From positions 1 through 21,487 of the forward strand of contig NW_014013129.1 of assembly GCF_000611645.1 (NCBI RefSeq): DNA of 21,487 nucleotides. The letters are read 5' to 3'. The notes beneath the pieces were generated by a model. That model was not told the origin of the DNA, searched no databases, and saw nothing but the letters and a program-made list of their open reading frames with translations. Shown here in pieces: positions 1 through 9,830 of this stretch; positions within the stretch are counted from its first letter, which is position 1, and each line of letters begins with the position of its first letter. The translations under genes and the position numbers were made by a program. The DNA comes from Monoraphidium neglectum (Eukaryota > Chlorophyta > Chlorophyceae > Sphaeropleales > Selenastraceae).

Positions 1-3000
1 CCCCCTGACCCCTCACCGATGACAGCATGGTCCACCAGATGTAGGTCATGAGCAGCGCCAGCGCCACCGCCTGCAGCTTGGCGTTGTCATCCGCGCACGC
101 CGCCAGCACGATCATGACCATCTGCGGCACAGCGAGAGGTTTGGGGGACCGAGCGGCACGCGTCGGCGCTGCACGTAGTGCGGCGCACAGCTTGGGTTTG
201 GAAATACCAGGGCTGGGAGTCAGCTGTGAGCACTGAAGCCACCAGCAACGCTGCAGCTGCGGGTTGAATGCTGCCAATCGAGGTGTGGTGCCACGCAGGC
301 TGTGGTGCGGCACCGAAAAGGATGCAGGACCAGAAATCACCTTGCAGACAATCATCTTGATGTGGGCGGCAGCCTGCAAAGGACACGCCATGTTTGCGGT
401 TCGGTTTAAAGGGTGCTTCTTGCGCACCACTCGTGATGCTCATGTGATTGGGCACCGACACGTCTTGTCACTTCACCCGCACGCACGCACGCACGCATGC
501 ACGCGCGCGCGCGCGCACACACACACACACACACCACCACCACCAGCTGTACACATTGAGCCAATGGCATCCAGCCGCTCACCGACGGCGTGGCCAGCAC
601 GTTGCGCGTCAACGGGTTGAGGTCGCAGTCGCCAACCGACTGGGCGGGCAGCCGAGTTGAGAGGGACGAGGGGCAATCATTTGCGGTGTTGGTGAGCAGC
701 AGGCCGAAACGGAAGGCCGATCACAGCCAAGAGGACTATGGAAGAGGGCCGCACACAGCTGCAAGCACCCTTGCCAACCTCTAAACCCCTGCGCGACCTG
801 TGAGCTGCGAGGGGCTGTTGCTTCCCTTCCATCCGAACCAGGAGGTGGTCTCCCCCTGCCCCCTCCCCTGAGCCGCAGCTCAAAAAAATGCAAAGGCCCA
901 CCAGGGCCAAGCAGGCGGTGCAGAAGACAAAGAAGACCACCACCGCAAAGACCATGTGCGCCAGGTGGGGCATGGCCAGGCAGCTGTTGCCGAAGTACAT
1001 GTGCACCACGTTGGACGCGCCCGAGCCGATGGCCGCCCACTTGCAGTTGAATCTACATCAAGGGGGGTGCATCGGGCCGAGCATTTTCGTTCCAATGGTA
1101 TGAAGCATCTGCATCTCGAACCGGCGGTCTCCACAGATGCAGCACAAATGCATCACGGCTTTTCAAACGGCAGGTTGCTGGAGGATGCGGGTGGTGCTAG
1201 TATGTGCGCGCCACAGCTGACTTGAGCTTCCTCTCACTCACACTTTGGGAGCGGCGGAGGTCCAGCAGCGCAAGCAAGCGGTGAGGGAGCGGCACAAGAG
1301 GGTCGTTAGGTGCAGATGATGGGAATCATAGCTGTGTGTGACCACTCCATCCCTTGGTCATGGAGCGCCGCGCCCCAGGCTCGCCCGATGCAAGCAGAAT
1401 TGCGCGCAGTGTGGGAGCATGCGGCGCGCTGCTGCTCGTTGTGTCGCTCACGGAACACGACAAAGTCCAGGATGGTGATCCAGCAGACCGTGTAGACCAG
1501 AAAACACAGGAACTGCAGAAAGGCGATCAGCCTGGCGGGGAGGTTGCACAACACAGGCAAGAGGAGATTCTGGGGATTTGATTGCTTCCTGCTGGCGCTC
1601 GCGGCGGCCCAAACCACAAGCACCTTGTAGTTTGGCGCCAGATCAGTCCGGCGGCCCGGCCACGAGCCAGCATGCTGTGATGTGTTCGCGCTCAGTGCCA
1701 AGCAAATGCATTTCGGCAGTCGCTCACTTGCCCGTCCAGCCGGCTTCTGTCGCATCATCTTTTTTTAGGACCTGAGCATAGCAAGGAGTTTCAGTGAGGG
1801 GTGATAAGCAGACCGACAGCGTCCACCAGGAGGGCAGTCAACACCTTGCACAGCCGGGAGATTTTTGCAAGTCTATGAAGGCCGCGTGCGCTTGGACGAG
1901 TAGGTGGCTGCAACAGCTGACATGAGCCCGCCCTAGCGACTCACGATGGCGAGCCAGGCGGCCAGTATGAGGCTGACAAAGACGATGGCCGCCAGGGCGT
2001 AGAACACCCTGATGTACATGTCATAGCCCTAGAAACAGGTAGGCCGTCAGAGCAATACGTGTTGGGCATTGTGAAAGGTGACATATCAAGGGGCGGGTTG
2101 CAAGAGTACAGGGTACCCGGCCAATACAAAGCTAGCTGGGAAGCAGCGTCGCGGCGCAGCGGGAGCAGCGGTACGCTCGCAGCCCACCTTAGGAAACACC
2201 AGCCCTCTGCGGGAAGGTGGGCAGGATGTGCAAGGGTTCCATTTCAATGATGTTCAAGATGGGCGCCATCGTTGCCCGCCAATACAGCACATTTTAATGA
2301 TTTGCCGCGCACTTTGTCGTCCATGTTGGCCAGGTGCTGGCAGGCACACGGGCAGGCGGCAGGAACAGACAGCGGCGCCAGTACGCGCGTTGCCCACCTG
2401 ATCAGGACCCAGTGGATGGCTTTGAAAGCCCACTGCTCCTTGTTGATCGACCACGCCGTGAAGTAGGTGTTGAACACAATGCGGAAGAGCTGCAGGCACT
2501 CGAACAGCATGCGCAGCAGCACCCAGCGGATGTCCACCAGGCCGCGGTTCTTGTTGAGCAGCACGAGCATGGCAAAGATCTGCGTGATGCAAACATTTAG
2601 CGCGAACCAATTGCAGTGTCAGGTATGAACCGGGCGGCGCGCTGGCGGCCCTGCAAGACAGGCAAGGAGCAAAAAGCTCGGCCGTGAGGCCGGGGATGAA
2701 GGGCCTGATACTCTCAAACCGCGCGGCCAGGGCTGGGGCCGCGGCGCCATTTGATCCCACTGCTGTCAGACGTTGAAGCATCCTACCCCTTCATCCAGCT
2801 TGCGCGTTGAGTCCATGAGGTCGTCCATGGAGCCATCATTGTTGTCGCTGCGGTGCAATGGTGCAAGCAGCGTAAATGGCCGGGCTCTGAGCCCTGCAGG
2901 CTGCTTCGTGCGGCGCCATCAGGGGCTGGGTTGATGCTTGGGTGCTGAAGCAGCACCTGCGGCCTGGTGCCAGCAGACTGTGTGGTTCCCTGTGAGGCGG

Positions 3001-3192
3001 CACGCCGCATTGGGTAACAGCGGCATCCTTTCCCGCGCACAGGAGACAGCACGATCAGCGTGCCGCTGCTCACCCCCTGTCCGCGAGGGCGTTGAGCGCG
3101 GCGGCATCGCTGGTGTCGCTGGCGGCACTCGAGCCCGCGCCCGACGCGCCAGTCGAGTAGGAGTGCCGGCTGCTGTCCCCCGCGTCGCTCAT
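1..3192 (-). CDS. Tiny macrocysts B-like (tmcB) multi-pass membrane protein, N-terminal part, partial
   Basis: The reading frame starts at ATG 3192 and leaves the window at the left edge. Exons: 3192-3074, 2847-2787, 2579-2398, 2206-2188 (19 nt), 2028-1945, 1569-1452, probably a single base at 1242, 1052-902, 639-583, 373-341 and 121-17; a donor at 16-15 leads off the window. This gives 310 residues: a Ser/Ala/Asp-rich cytosolic head (1-50), then LDEG, then hydrophobic segments. Family landmarks I recognise by pattern are LDEG followed by a TM segment, VDIRW, KGYDMYIRVFY, FNCKW, CLAMPHLAH and DLNPLTRNVLATPS. Algal members often continue into PAS or other signalling domains, which would lie outside this window. 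The family is named after a Dictyostelium mating-structure phenotype; its biochemical role is not established. The start was chosen because it is the first in-frame ATG, about 240 nt below a TATA-like element. All junctions agree in phase except the one rescued by the 1-nt exon. Confidence 0.85.
478..545. repeat. Composite microsatellite (ACGC)n-(CG)n-(CA)n-(CAC)n
   Basis: An alternating purine-pyrimidine tract passes from ACGC units through CG and CA dinucleotides into CAC triplets. It lies inside the 582-374 intron of the tmcB-like gene. Such tracts can adopt Z-DNA and are length-variable; no coding role is suggested. Confidence 0.9.
1242..1242 (-). other. Putative single-nucleotide exon (T) of the tmcB-like gene
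   Basis: The exon ending at 1452 leaves one base (C) and the exon starting at 1052 needs two bases before its leading A, so direct joining loses the frame. Between them the minus strand reads CCCAAAG-T-GTGAGTGAG: a pyrimidine-rich stretch and AG acceptor, one T at 1242, and a full-consensus donor. Using it gives C+T+A = Leu and restores the frame into FNCKW. It also splits a 398-nt intron into 209 and 189 nt, the size of its neighbours. This is inference from sequence only. A one-base sequence error or a non-canonical intron would also explain the mismatch. Confidence 0.45.
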
Positions 3193-3427
3193 GGGGCTGC
3201 GCGGCAGGAGGGCGGCGCCAGTGGCGTTGTGCACAAAGTCACAGGGTGTGTGCAGGCGCGCGCGCAAGGCAGCCAGCACAGCGCAGGCCACCAGCTTGGC
3301 TTTAAGAAGGTGCAATCCACTCCTGTTCCAGATGTCCCGCACGCCATCGCGAGGTTTGACCTTCGAAATCAATTCCCCGCGCGCGATCTCCAGGAGCCAC
3401 GCGTGCACCTCTGTGCATCCGAAGAAA

Positions 3428-3438
3428 CCTATATACTA
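3428..3438 (-). promoter_or_regulatory. TATA-like element of the tmcB-like gene
   Basis: The minus strand reads AGTATATAGG about 240 nt upstream of the ATG at 3192. It is the only clear TATA-like element in this spacer, and its distance fits a 5' UTR of roughly 200 nt. Assignment is by position and motif only. Confidence 0.4.
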
Positions 3439-3777
3439 TTCAATCTTGTATCAGAAGGCCCGCCTGGGGGTGCGCTCAGATCTGGATTGTCGAAGGAAAG
3501 CGGGTTGTGAAGTCATGAGCCAGACGAGTATTGCTCATCGAGAGCTCATCGAGAGCTACCGCATGCGTGTGGAAGCCACCGAATGCAAAGCACAAGTGTC
3601 GCCGTGCTCCAACATACACGCCTGACGTGGTGGCGTCGCCGGGACAGACCAGAAGTTTGTAAAACCAAAGCTTGGCAGGACAAAGTATAACACCGCACCC
3701 TGGGGTGCTGCTGAGCGTTGTTGCTGCAGCACGTCCACGCATCAACAACGCCCGGTCCGCTACTTGGTCAACACTCA

Positions 3778-3782
3778 TTACA
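3778..3782 (-). terminator. TGTAA polyadenylation signal, TPR/J gene
   Basis: TTACA on the plus strand is TGTAA on the minus strand, the usual chlorophyte polyadenylation signal. It lies about 325 nt past the stop codon at 4110-4108, a normal 3' UTR length for green algae. Confidence 0.45.
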
Positions 3783-4107
3783 CAGCACCCTTGAATCCTT
3801 TTGTGAACCCACGTGCGATGGCTCGGCGCCCAGGCTGCCCCGACCAACTAGACACAACAACCTGGTGCACAGCAAAAGGTCGTGACATGTCCATGACTGC
3901 AGATCAACAAAGAATGAGGCTGAAAGGTTGTGCCGGTGATGGCTCTGGGATTCCGCATGAACAGGACTGGAGCCGAAATAGCAGCCGGACTGCTTGCGCA
4001 AGCATAAAATAGGTCACTCAGGTTCAACTGCAGCACAGCCTTGGCAGCGCCTGTGCCTATGCCACATGTCCAACCAAACCCAGGAACGGAAGCTTTTCGC
4101 TCTTCAC

Positions 4108-7100
4108 TCAAGGCACCGCCCCTGCACCTCCGCTGCCGTAACGCCAATGATTGTGCGCCCCACCATACCATCTGCCCCCGGCCCCGGCCCCCGCGCCCGC
4201 CCCAGTGGCGTGCCCTGACCCTGCCGCCCCTCCCGCCGCCCCCGAGGCAAACGGCCGGTGCGCATGCGCGTGCGCCGCGGCGGCTGCGGCGCCCAGGCCG
4301 CCAAATGCCCCAACGCCCAGCGCTCGCCGGCGGTCGTGTTCCGAGCGCTTCTGGGGGTCTGACAGCACCGAGTACGCAGCCGTGACCAGCTTGAAGATGA
4401 CGTCAGCAGCGGCCTTGTGGGACGCGTGGGTGGCCTTGTCCGGGTGGTATTTGAGGGCCAGGCGCCTGAAGGAATGGAGGAGCAATGCGCCCATCGACAT
4501 GTGCTGTTGTCAACGCACCCTTTGGCCCCACGGTCTGCTATGTGGATTCCCCAGCTCTCATTTTCAATTTCAGTGCACCATGCACAATTGCGCTTGCCGT
4601 ATTGGTAGCTCCTGGGCTTCAAGCCAGCACAAGCAGGTGGCTCATGACCCAGGCAAGCTGAAACAAAAACCCTGGCTGCACTGACAGCAAACGAACAGCG
4701 AGCGTGAGCTTGGCTTGCCCGCCCCACCTGTAAGACGCCTTGACGTCCGCCGCCGTCGCGCTGGGCGGCAGCCCCAGCACCGAATAGTGGTCCACCCCCT
4801 CCCGCCCGCGCGCGGCCAGCTTCTGCTCTGCTTCCTGCATCCGCGCCCGCGCCTCACGCACCGCGGCCGCGTCCGCGCCGCCGCCGCCGTCCTCGTCCGC
4901 GTGCACCTCTTTGCCGGCGCCCGCCCCGGCGGCGGCGCGTGCGGCGTGCTGCGCCTGCTGGGCGGCGTGCTGCGCTTGGACCAGCTCGCAGAGCCTTTGC
5001 AGGTCGGCGCATGCGCTGCCATAGTCCCCGATCGCCCCAAACGCCTCGGCGCGGCGCTGCAGGGCAGCGGCGGGCGCGGCGTGTCAGGGGCGGTCGGTGC
5101 GGTGTACGGGCAGGAGGGAAGCATGCCGATCCATCGCGCACGGCAGCCAGCCATTTCGGGCCATTCAGCGAGGCATGCGGTTGTCTGCAGACGCACACAG
5201 ACATGGTGCATGACGCCCACTGGCGTGACTGTGCCCCGACCCAGGCCGCCCTTATCACCACACAAAGCCACCAGCATTGGGGTTACGTTTCAAGATTTCG
5301 ACCCTGATTGCTAAACCCTGAAACCTAATGGCAAGTCTGTTATGGCATAAGCTCGCCTGGCTCCAGAAGCGGACGACAGTGCAACGCCTTCTGGTCTCAC
5401 CTGCAGCACGCGGGGGTAGCGTCCGTCCAGGTGGGCGGCCACGCAGCAGTCTGCGACAGCGTCCAGGTGGTGGCCCAGCGCCTGCAGCGCCGCGGCGCGG
5501 TTGCAGTACAGCACCGCGTTGAACGTGGCGTCCTCCACCTGTAGGGAAGGGGGGGGACGCGGCGCGGCCAGCAGGGGTGGCGCGGGTGAGGGTGCACTGG
5601 GTCGAGGATGGATGCTCGGGTCGCAGCCTGTAGGGTCAAGGGTTCAGAACCACTCAAGCCGTTGCAACAGACAGGCGTGGTTGCGCCCTGATGCTAGGGG
5701 CTAACTGCCTCCCCCCACATCACCACCACCAACACCACCACCACCACCACCACAACCCCGCCACAACCACCACCACAACCACCAACACCACCACCCGCCA
5801 GCGTCTCCTCCCCTCCCCCACAATCTACCATTGTCATCACCGTATTCACTACCCATCACCTCTATGCCCGCCAATGATCCCCCACAAGATCTCAGGCCCC
5901 CACCTTGAGCTGCAGGGCCTCTGTGTAGTAGCGGTAGGCGGCGCGGTGCTGGCGGCCCTGGTAGGACCGGTTGCCCAGCTGATGGGGGGCGGGGGCCGAA
6001 GGGGAGGGGTGCAGCGGTGCAGCGAGGGGGCGAGATGAGTGGAGGGCTGGGGCGTGTGAGAGACGGTCTACAGTCGAACCTAAACGAGCGGGGCTGGACC
6101 AGAGTGTGTGACCCAGCGTATTGGAGGGGCAACGGTGCCTGTCCCTAGGTGCCAATGCGGCGCCGGCCCACGGCGTCAGAGCCCGCCGCACCTGCTTCAG
6201 CTTCTCTGCCTGCTGCAGCCGCTCAACGCGCGCCTTGAGCGCCGCCGCCTCCGCCACGGACCGCTGCAGCCGCGCGTTCTCCGCGGCCAGGTATGCCGCC
6301 TGGCGCCGCAGCGCCGCCACCTCCTCCGCCTGGCGCGCCGCCACCTCCTCCGCCTGGCGCGCCGCCACCGCCTCAGCGGCCGCCGCCGCGTCGGCCGAGG
6401 CTTGCCGGTGCGCCTGGTCCGGCTGCGGCGCCGCGGTCGTGGCGGCTGCTGCAGCAGGAGCTGCGATGGGCTCCGCGTCCCCGTTGAGCTCCTGGTCTGA
6501 GGGGCCGCATTGGTCCTTGGCCGAGTGTTGCTGCTGGGTCCCCTTGCCGTCGCCACGCTGGGCCATAAGCGGCATGTCAGCCCTGGGCCCGCGCCCCTCC
6601 TGCTGGGGGTCCCCGTCGCCCGGCACCTGGTCCGGCCGCTGCTGCTGCGCCGCGTCCTGCTCGCCCGGTCGCAGCGCCGGCTGCGCCCGCTCCGCCTGCT
6701 GCTGCTGTTGCTCGACCCGCACTGGCCGCTGCTGCTGCCCCTGCTCCTGCCCTTGCTGCTCCTGCTCCTGCTGCCGCTGCTGCTGATGCTGCGGCGCCGG
6801 CTGGCTGCCCGCCGCACCGGCTTGCTGCTCAGCGCCGTGTTGCTCGGCGCGCGACCGGTCTGCATCCCTCTGCGCCCGCATCGCCATTAGTTCGCGCTCC
6901 AGCGCCCTGGTGTAAGACATGATGGTGGACGTCGAGCCGTCAGCTTTATATGAAGTGACATGCTGGCGCGCGCGTGGGCATGCAATGGCGAATGCGCATT
7001 TGTGCACGCCGTCACAATGGCTACAACGCGCTGCTTGCGCTGCCAGATGCAGCCCAGCCTACGCACCTGTTGCGCTCCGCCATGTGCTGCAGGGCGCTGG

Positions 7101-9389
7101 CCCCGACGACGGCCCTGGGCGCCAGCGAGACGCCCTGCTCCTGCGCCTGCCTCGCCACCTGCTGCCGCAGCCGGTGCAGAGCCGCCGCTGCGGCGGACAG
7201 CGCGGTCGCCTCGGCCGCCGTGGCTGCTGCAGTGGCCGCGGAAGCCGCGGCCGCGGTGGCGGGCGGCCGGGCATCATGCTGGGGGCCTGGCTGGTCACAC
7301 TGGGGAGGTGGCGTGGGCGCCGACCAAGCCATGGGCGATGGGCTGCAGCCTGGGCTGAAGCCACAATCACCACCAGCGGCGTCTGCGGCGGCCTCCTCGG
7401 CAGCGGCCGCCGATGCCTCCGCCATGTCGTCCCTGGTGCTGCTGCACCCAGACGCATAGCGCCGCGGCCGCCGCTCCGTCGCAGCGCCATCGTCCGCACC
7501 GGGGCCGGCGCTGTCCCACCTGCCAAACAGGCCGCCATCCGCGTCGCCGCCGTCAGCAGACGGCTGCCGCTGCCTGCTGCAAGGGGTCGGGGAGCACGGT
7601 GGCGACCCGCGCTCTCGCTGCCCGTCGCTGCATTGGCTGGCTGTGCGCCTGCTCGGCGAAGGCGTGCTGGCGCTGCTCGATGCAGGCGGCTGAAGAGACG
7701 CCGGCGCTGGGCATGCGGCAGTGGTACGATCAAGGCAGCCGTGTGGTAGGTACTGCTGACCATCTGTGCGCCGGTCGCGTCTCGTGGGCAACACTCTAGG
7801 CGGTGACGAATGCAACGGCCGCACCGCACCTCTGCTGCCTGGCGTCGCATGCCACCTGCCCCGGCCCACCAGCTCACCTGGGGATGGCGTTGTGCACGGC
7901 GTGCTGCCGCGCCCGAGCCGCCCGCCAAACGCCGTAGCGCCAGACTCCCGCGACCCACTCTCGCCGCTCGGCGTCGCGGCCGCTGCCGCCTGCCTGTCTG
8001 GCATGGGGCTGTTGGACTCGGTGTCGCGAGGGCTGTCGATGATGGGGTGGCTCATCACCGGCGACGGAGATGGGGACGGCCTGCCGTCGCTGGCCTGCGA
8101 GCCACCCAGCTGCTGCTCCTCCTCCTCGCCGTCTTGCTCTTGCTGCCGCCGAGGCGGCGAAGGGGTCCCAAGATCACCATTATGCTGATGCAGCGGTGGC
8201 GGCGATCCCAGCTCCTCCTCCTGCTGGACCGGCTGCTGCCGACGGCGGCGCCGCTGCTGCGGCTGCTGCTGCAGCGGCGGCGAGGGGGTCCACCGCCCCA
8301 CCTGCTGCACCGCAGGCAGCTGAGGCGGCTCCTTGCCGCTGCCATGGTCTCCCTCCCCCTCCTGATCTTCCTCCTCCTCCTCCTTCTCTTCCCCACGCCG
8401 CTGCCACCGCTCCTCCCGCTGCTGATCACGCCGCCGCCGCTCCTGCTCCTCCTCCTCGCGCTCCGCCTGCTGGTGCGCGGCGGACGTCAGGCGGGCCACC
8501 TGCTGCCGCAGCTCAAGTGCCTCCTGTTTGGACACCTCCAGCTCAAGCTGCAGCGCCCGCAGCCGCTGCTCCCATGCGGCACGGTCCTCCTTCTCAGCCT
8601 CCTGCACCAGGCCCGCCAGCAGAGGCGAAGGCGAAGGCGGCGGCGTCGGCGACGGCGGCGGCGGGGTTAGCGCTCGCGATGTGGGAAGCAGTGAGGGATG
8701 TGCAAAGAGAGCGAACCCGGGCGGCTGCAATCCGGACCGCGAAAGTACAGTCGTGTCTCCCTTCCCAGACGCCTGAGGACGCCGCGACACCCTGCTGTGT
8801 CAAGTCCCCCAACACAGTTGTTTGCCGGAGCCGGCCGTGCCTGCAGCCGCCGCAGCTCGCGCCGCTTCTCGACATAGGCAGCCACCAGCTTCGCATTCTC
8901 CTCCGCCAGCTCAGCCAGCGCCTCCCGCGCCGACCGCTTCGACGCGCGCGACGAGTCCTGGACGCTGGCGAGGCGCGCCCCGAGCTCCGCGGCCTCAGCG
9001 CGGCTGCGGCCCAGCTGCTGCGCGAGCGCCGCCTCGCGCGCCGACGCGAGGTGCAGCTCCTGCTGCAGGCGGCGCGCCTCCGAGCGTATGGTGCGCAGTT
9101 CGCGGTGCTCCTGAATGTATCGTGGTGAGGACGCGCGACGGCCCAGCATGCGGCCAGTGTTGAAGGGCAGCAGGTGCGCGGTGCGTGTTGTTAGCAGCGG
9201 AGCAGGCTCGCATCAGCTGTGCGCGACCTGCGTTCAAGCGGCATGGCGGTTCATGGGTGTTAATGCACCCCCTGGCTCGGCCGATCACCGATTCATGATC
9301 CTGATGCTACACACATGCGTTGGAGACTCCATGCCGGCGTCGAGGTCGTGCAGGGGCCAGCTCGTGCCCGCGGCCGTAAGGCTTTCCAT
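4108..9389 (-). CDS. Coiled-coil/TPR/J-domain co-chaperone-like protein
   Basis: The model has eight exons: 9389-9315 (start exon, tentative), 9110-8841, 8601-7067, 6906-6192, 5978-5904, 5538-5401, 5056-4728 and 4465-4108, giving about 1164 aa with every phase in agreement. Residues 26-115 are an Ala/Glu/Arg coiled coil. Residues 116-865 are coiled coil mixed with polyQ, Glu-rich and Ser/Pro-rich stretches, ending in a heptad region (ENARLQR...AEKLKQ). TPR helices cover about 866-960 (LGNRSYQGRQHRAAYRYYTEAL, then CNRAAALQALGHHLDAVADC, then RRAEAFGAIGDYGSACADL). The J domain is about 1025-1091, with HPD at 1053-1055, followed by a Gly/Ala tail. TPR-J proteins of the DNAJC7/P58IPK type couple Hsp70 (J domain) with Hsp70/Hsp90 tails (TPR). 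No signal peptide is evident, so a cytosolic or nuclear site is inferred. The long N-terminal half is unusual for the family. The intron at 8840-8602 has a GC donor, and the first exon rests on weak evidence. Confidence 0.85.
5716..5798. repeat. CAC/CAA trinucleotide array in an intron
   Basis: Imperfect CAC repeats with CAA and CCG interruptions lie in the 5903-5539 intron of the TPR/J gene. The plus strand would read His/Thr/Pro, but no exon boundary supports coding there. Confidence 0.85.
6301..6378. repeat. 24-nt tandem repeat encoding Ala-Arg-Gln-Ala-Glu-Glu-Val-Ala
   Basis: One 30-nt and two 24-nt copies beginning TGGCG lie in the coiled-coil exon of the TPR/J gene. They encode two copies of VAARQAEE followed by a related unit. 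A 24-nt step adds eight residues, so it nearly keeps heptad phase. It looks like local slippage expansion of a coiled coil. Confidence 0.8.
6690..6795 (-). repeat. polyQ-encoding CAG/CTG tract
   Basis: The coding strand is rich in CAG with CGG and GAG interruptions and encodes a Gln/Arg/Glu-rich stretch of the TPR/J protein. A second, shorter Gln-rich stretch is encoded around 8220-8290. Confidence 0.8.
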
Positions 9390-9423
9390 TGCGCCCCACC
9401 AGACGCGCCAAGGTGATCGTCAG

Positions 9424-9442
9424 TATTTGAAGATATCAAATA
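9424..9442. other. Inverted repeat in the presumed 5' UTR of the TPR/J gene
   Basis: TATTTGA (9424-9430) and TCAAATA (9436-9442) form a perfect 7-bp stem with a 5-nt loop. The outer sequence, CGTCAG against CTGTCAG, extends it imperfectly. It is a strikingly AT-rich element in GC-rich surroundings, 35-55 nt upstream of the proposed ATG at 9389. Confidence 0.55.
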
Positions 9443-9570
9443 TTACTGTCAGCTATCATTTAGAGCAGGAGCTGCCAGTCAATCAAGATCGGCCGCGGGC
9501 CCGCATTTGAACGCACATAATGTTTGCCTATGGCGTGCTGAGAATCATGGTAATGCTGTTATGCTCGTAC

Positions 9571-9578
9571 TTATAAAG
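9571..9578. promoter_or_regulatory. TATA element between the TPR/J and exonuclease genes
   Basis: The plus strand reads TTATAAAG and the minus strand CTTTATAA, so it could serve either direction. On the minus strand it lies about 185 nt above the proposed ATG of the TPR/J gene. On the plus strand it sits about 20-25 bp before the inverted-repeat block, the spacing expected for a TATA-driven transcript. Confidence 0.45.
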
Positions 9579-9590
9579 CAGAGACAGCCA

Positions 9591-9830
9591 GGCTGGTATT
9601 AGAGGGGCCACCGGGCGGCGGGTTCGTCGGTTCCACCGGCTGTCAAAGCGCACTCAGCGTGCGCTACTGCTTCAATACCAGCCCCCAGTAGCGCTCTGAG
9701 GTCAAAATGTTACCAATTGTATGCCCGATGAAGCGCATACAGAGGGCCCACGCGGTGACGTGCATCAGTTCCTGGCTCCGCCAACCCCTCCTCTGGGAGG
9801 GGCTCCCCCTGATCACTTGATGAAAGGCAA
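9591..9830 (+). ncRNA. Candidate structured RNA or inverted-repeat element, family unknown
   Basis: Perfect inverted repeats are packed into this stretch: GGCTGGTATT 9591-9600 with AATACCAGCC 9674-9683; AGCGCAC 9647-9653 with GTGCGCT 9659-9665; GCGCTACTG 9661-9669 with CAGTAGCGC 9686-9694; TGTATGC 9718-9724 with GCATACA 9735-9741; CCCCTCC 9785-9791 with GGAGGGG 9796-9802. The first and third pairs interleave, as in a pseudoknot. A TATA element precedes the block on the plus strand. I compared it by eye with U1-U6, SRP, RNase P and tRNA landmarks and saw no match. It could instead be the 3' UTR of the exonuclease mRNA or the remains of a small hairpin transposon. Confidence 0.3.

Larger units (their letters stand above)
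3193..4107. other. Spacer: promoter of the tmcB-like gene and 3' UTR of the TPR/J gene
   Basis: No convincing exon is seen on either strand. The left part would hold the promoter and 5' UTR of the tmcB-like gene, and the right part the 3' UTR of the TPR/J-domain gene. A small perfect 11-nt tandem duplication (TCATCGAGAGC) sits at 3535-3556. Confidence 0.6.

Noticed and set aside
3476..3847. 123-aa minus-strand frame in the spacer
   Set aside because: No splice support, no family resemblance, lower GC3 than the real exons; it lies in presumed 3' UTR and spacer.
4619..4906. Separate small gene starting at the GTG near 4906 upstream of the J domain
   Set aside because: The frame stays open upstream to a good acceptor at 5057 and continues the TPR helix, so it is an internal exon.
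5306..5325. AAACCCT-like telomere-type motifs (also about 12380-12412 and 15932-15940)
   Set aside because: Single or degenerate units in introns and at a splice boundary; no array, so not an interstitial telomere.
8070..9128. 352-aa plus-strand Ala/Pro-rich frame
   Set aside because: Antisense to the coiled-coil exons of the TPR/J gene; low-complexity shadow.
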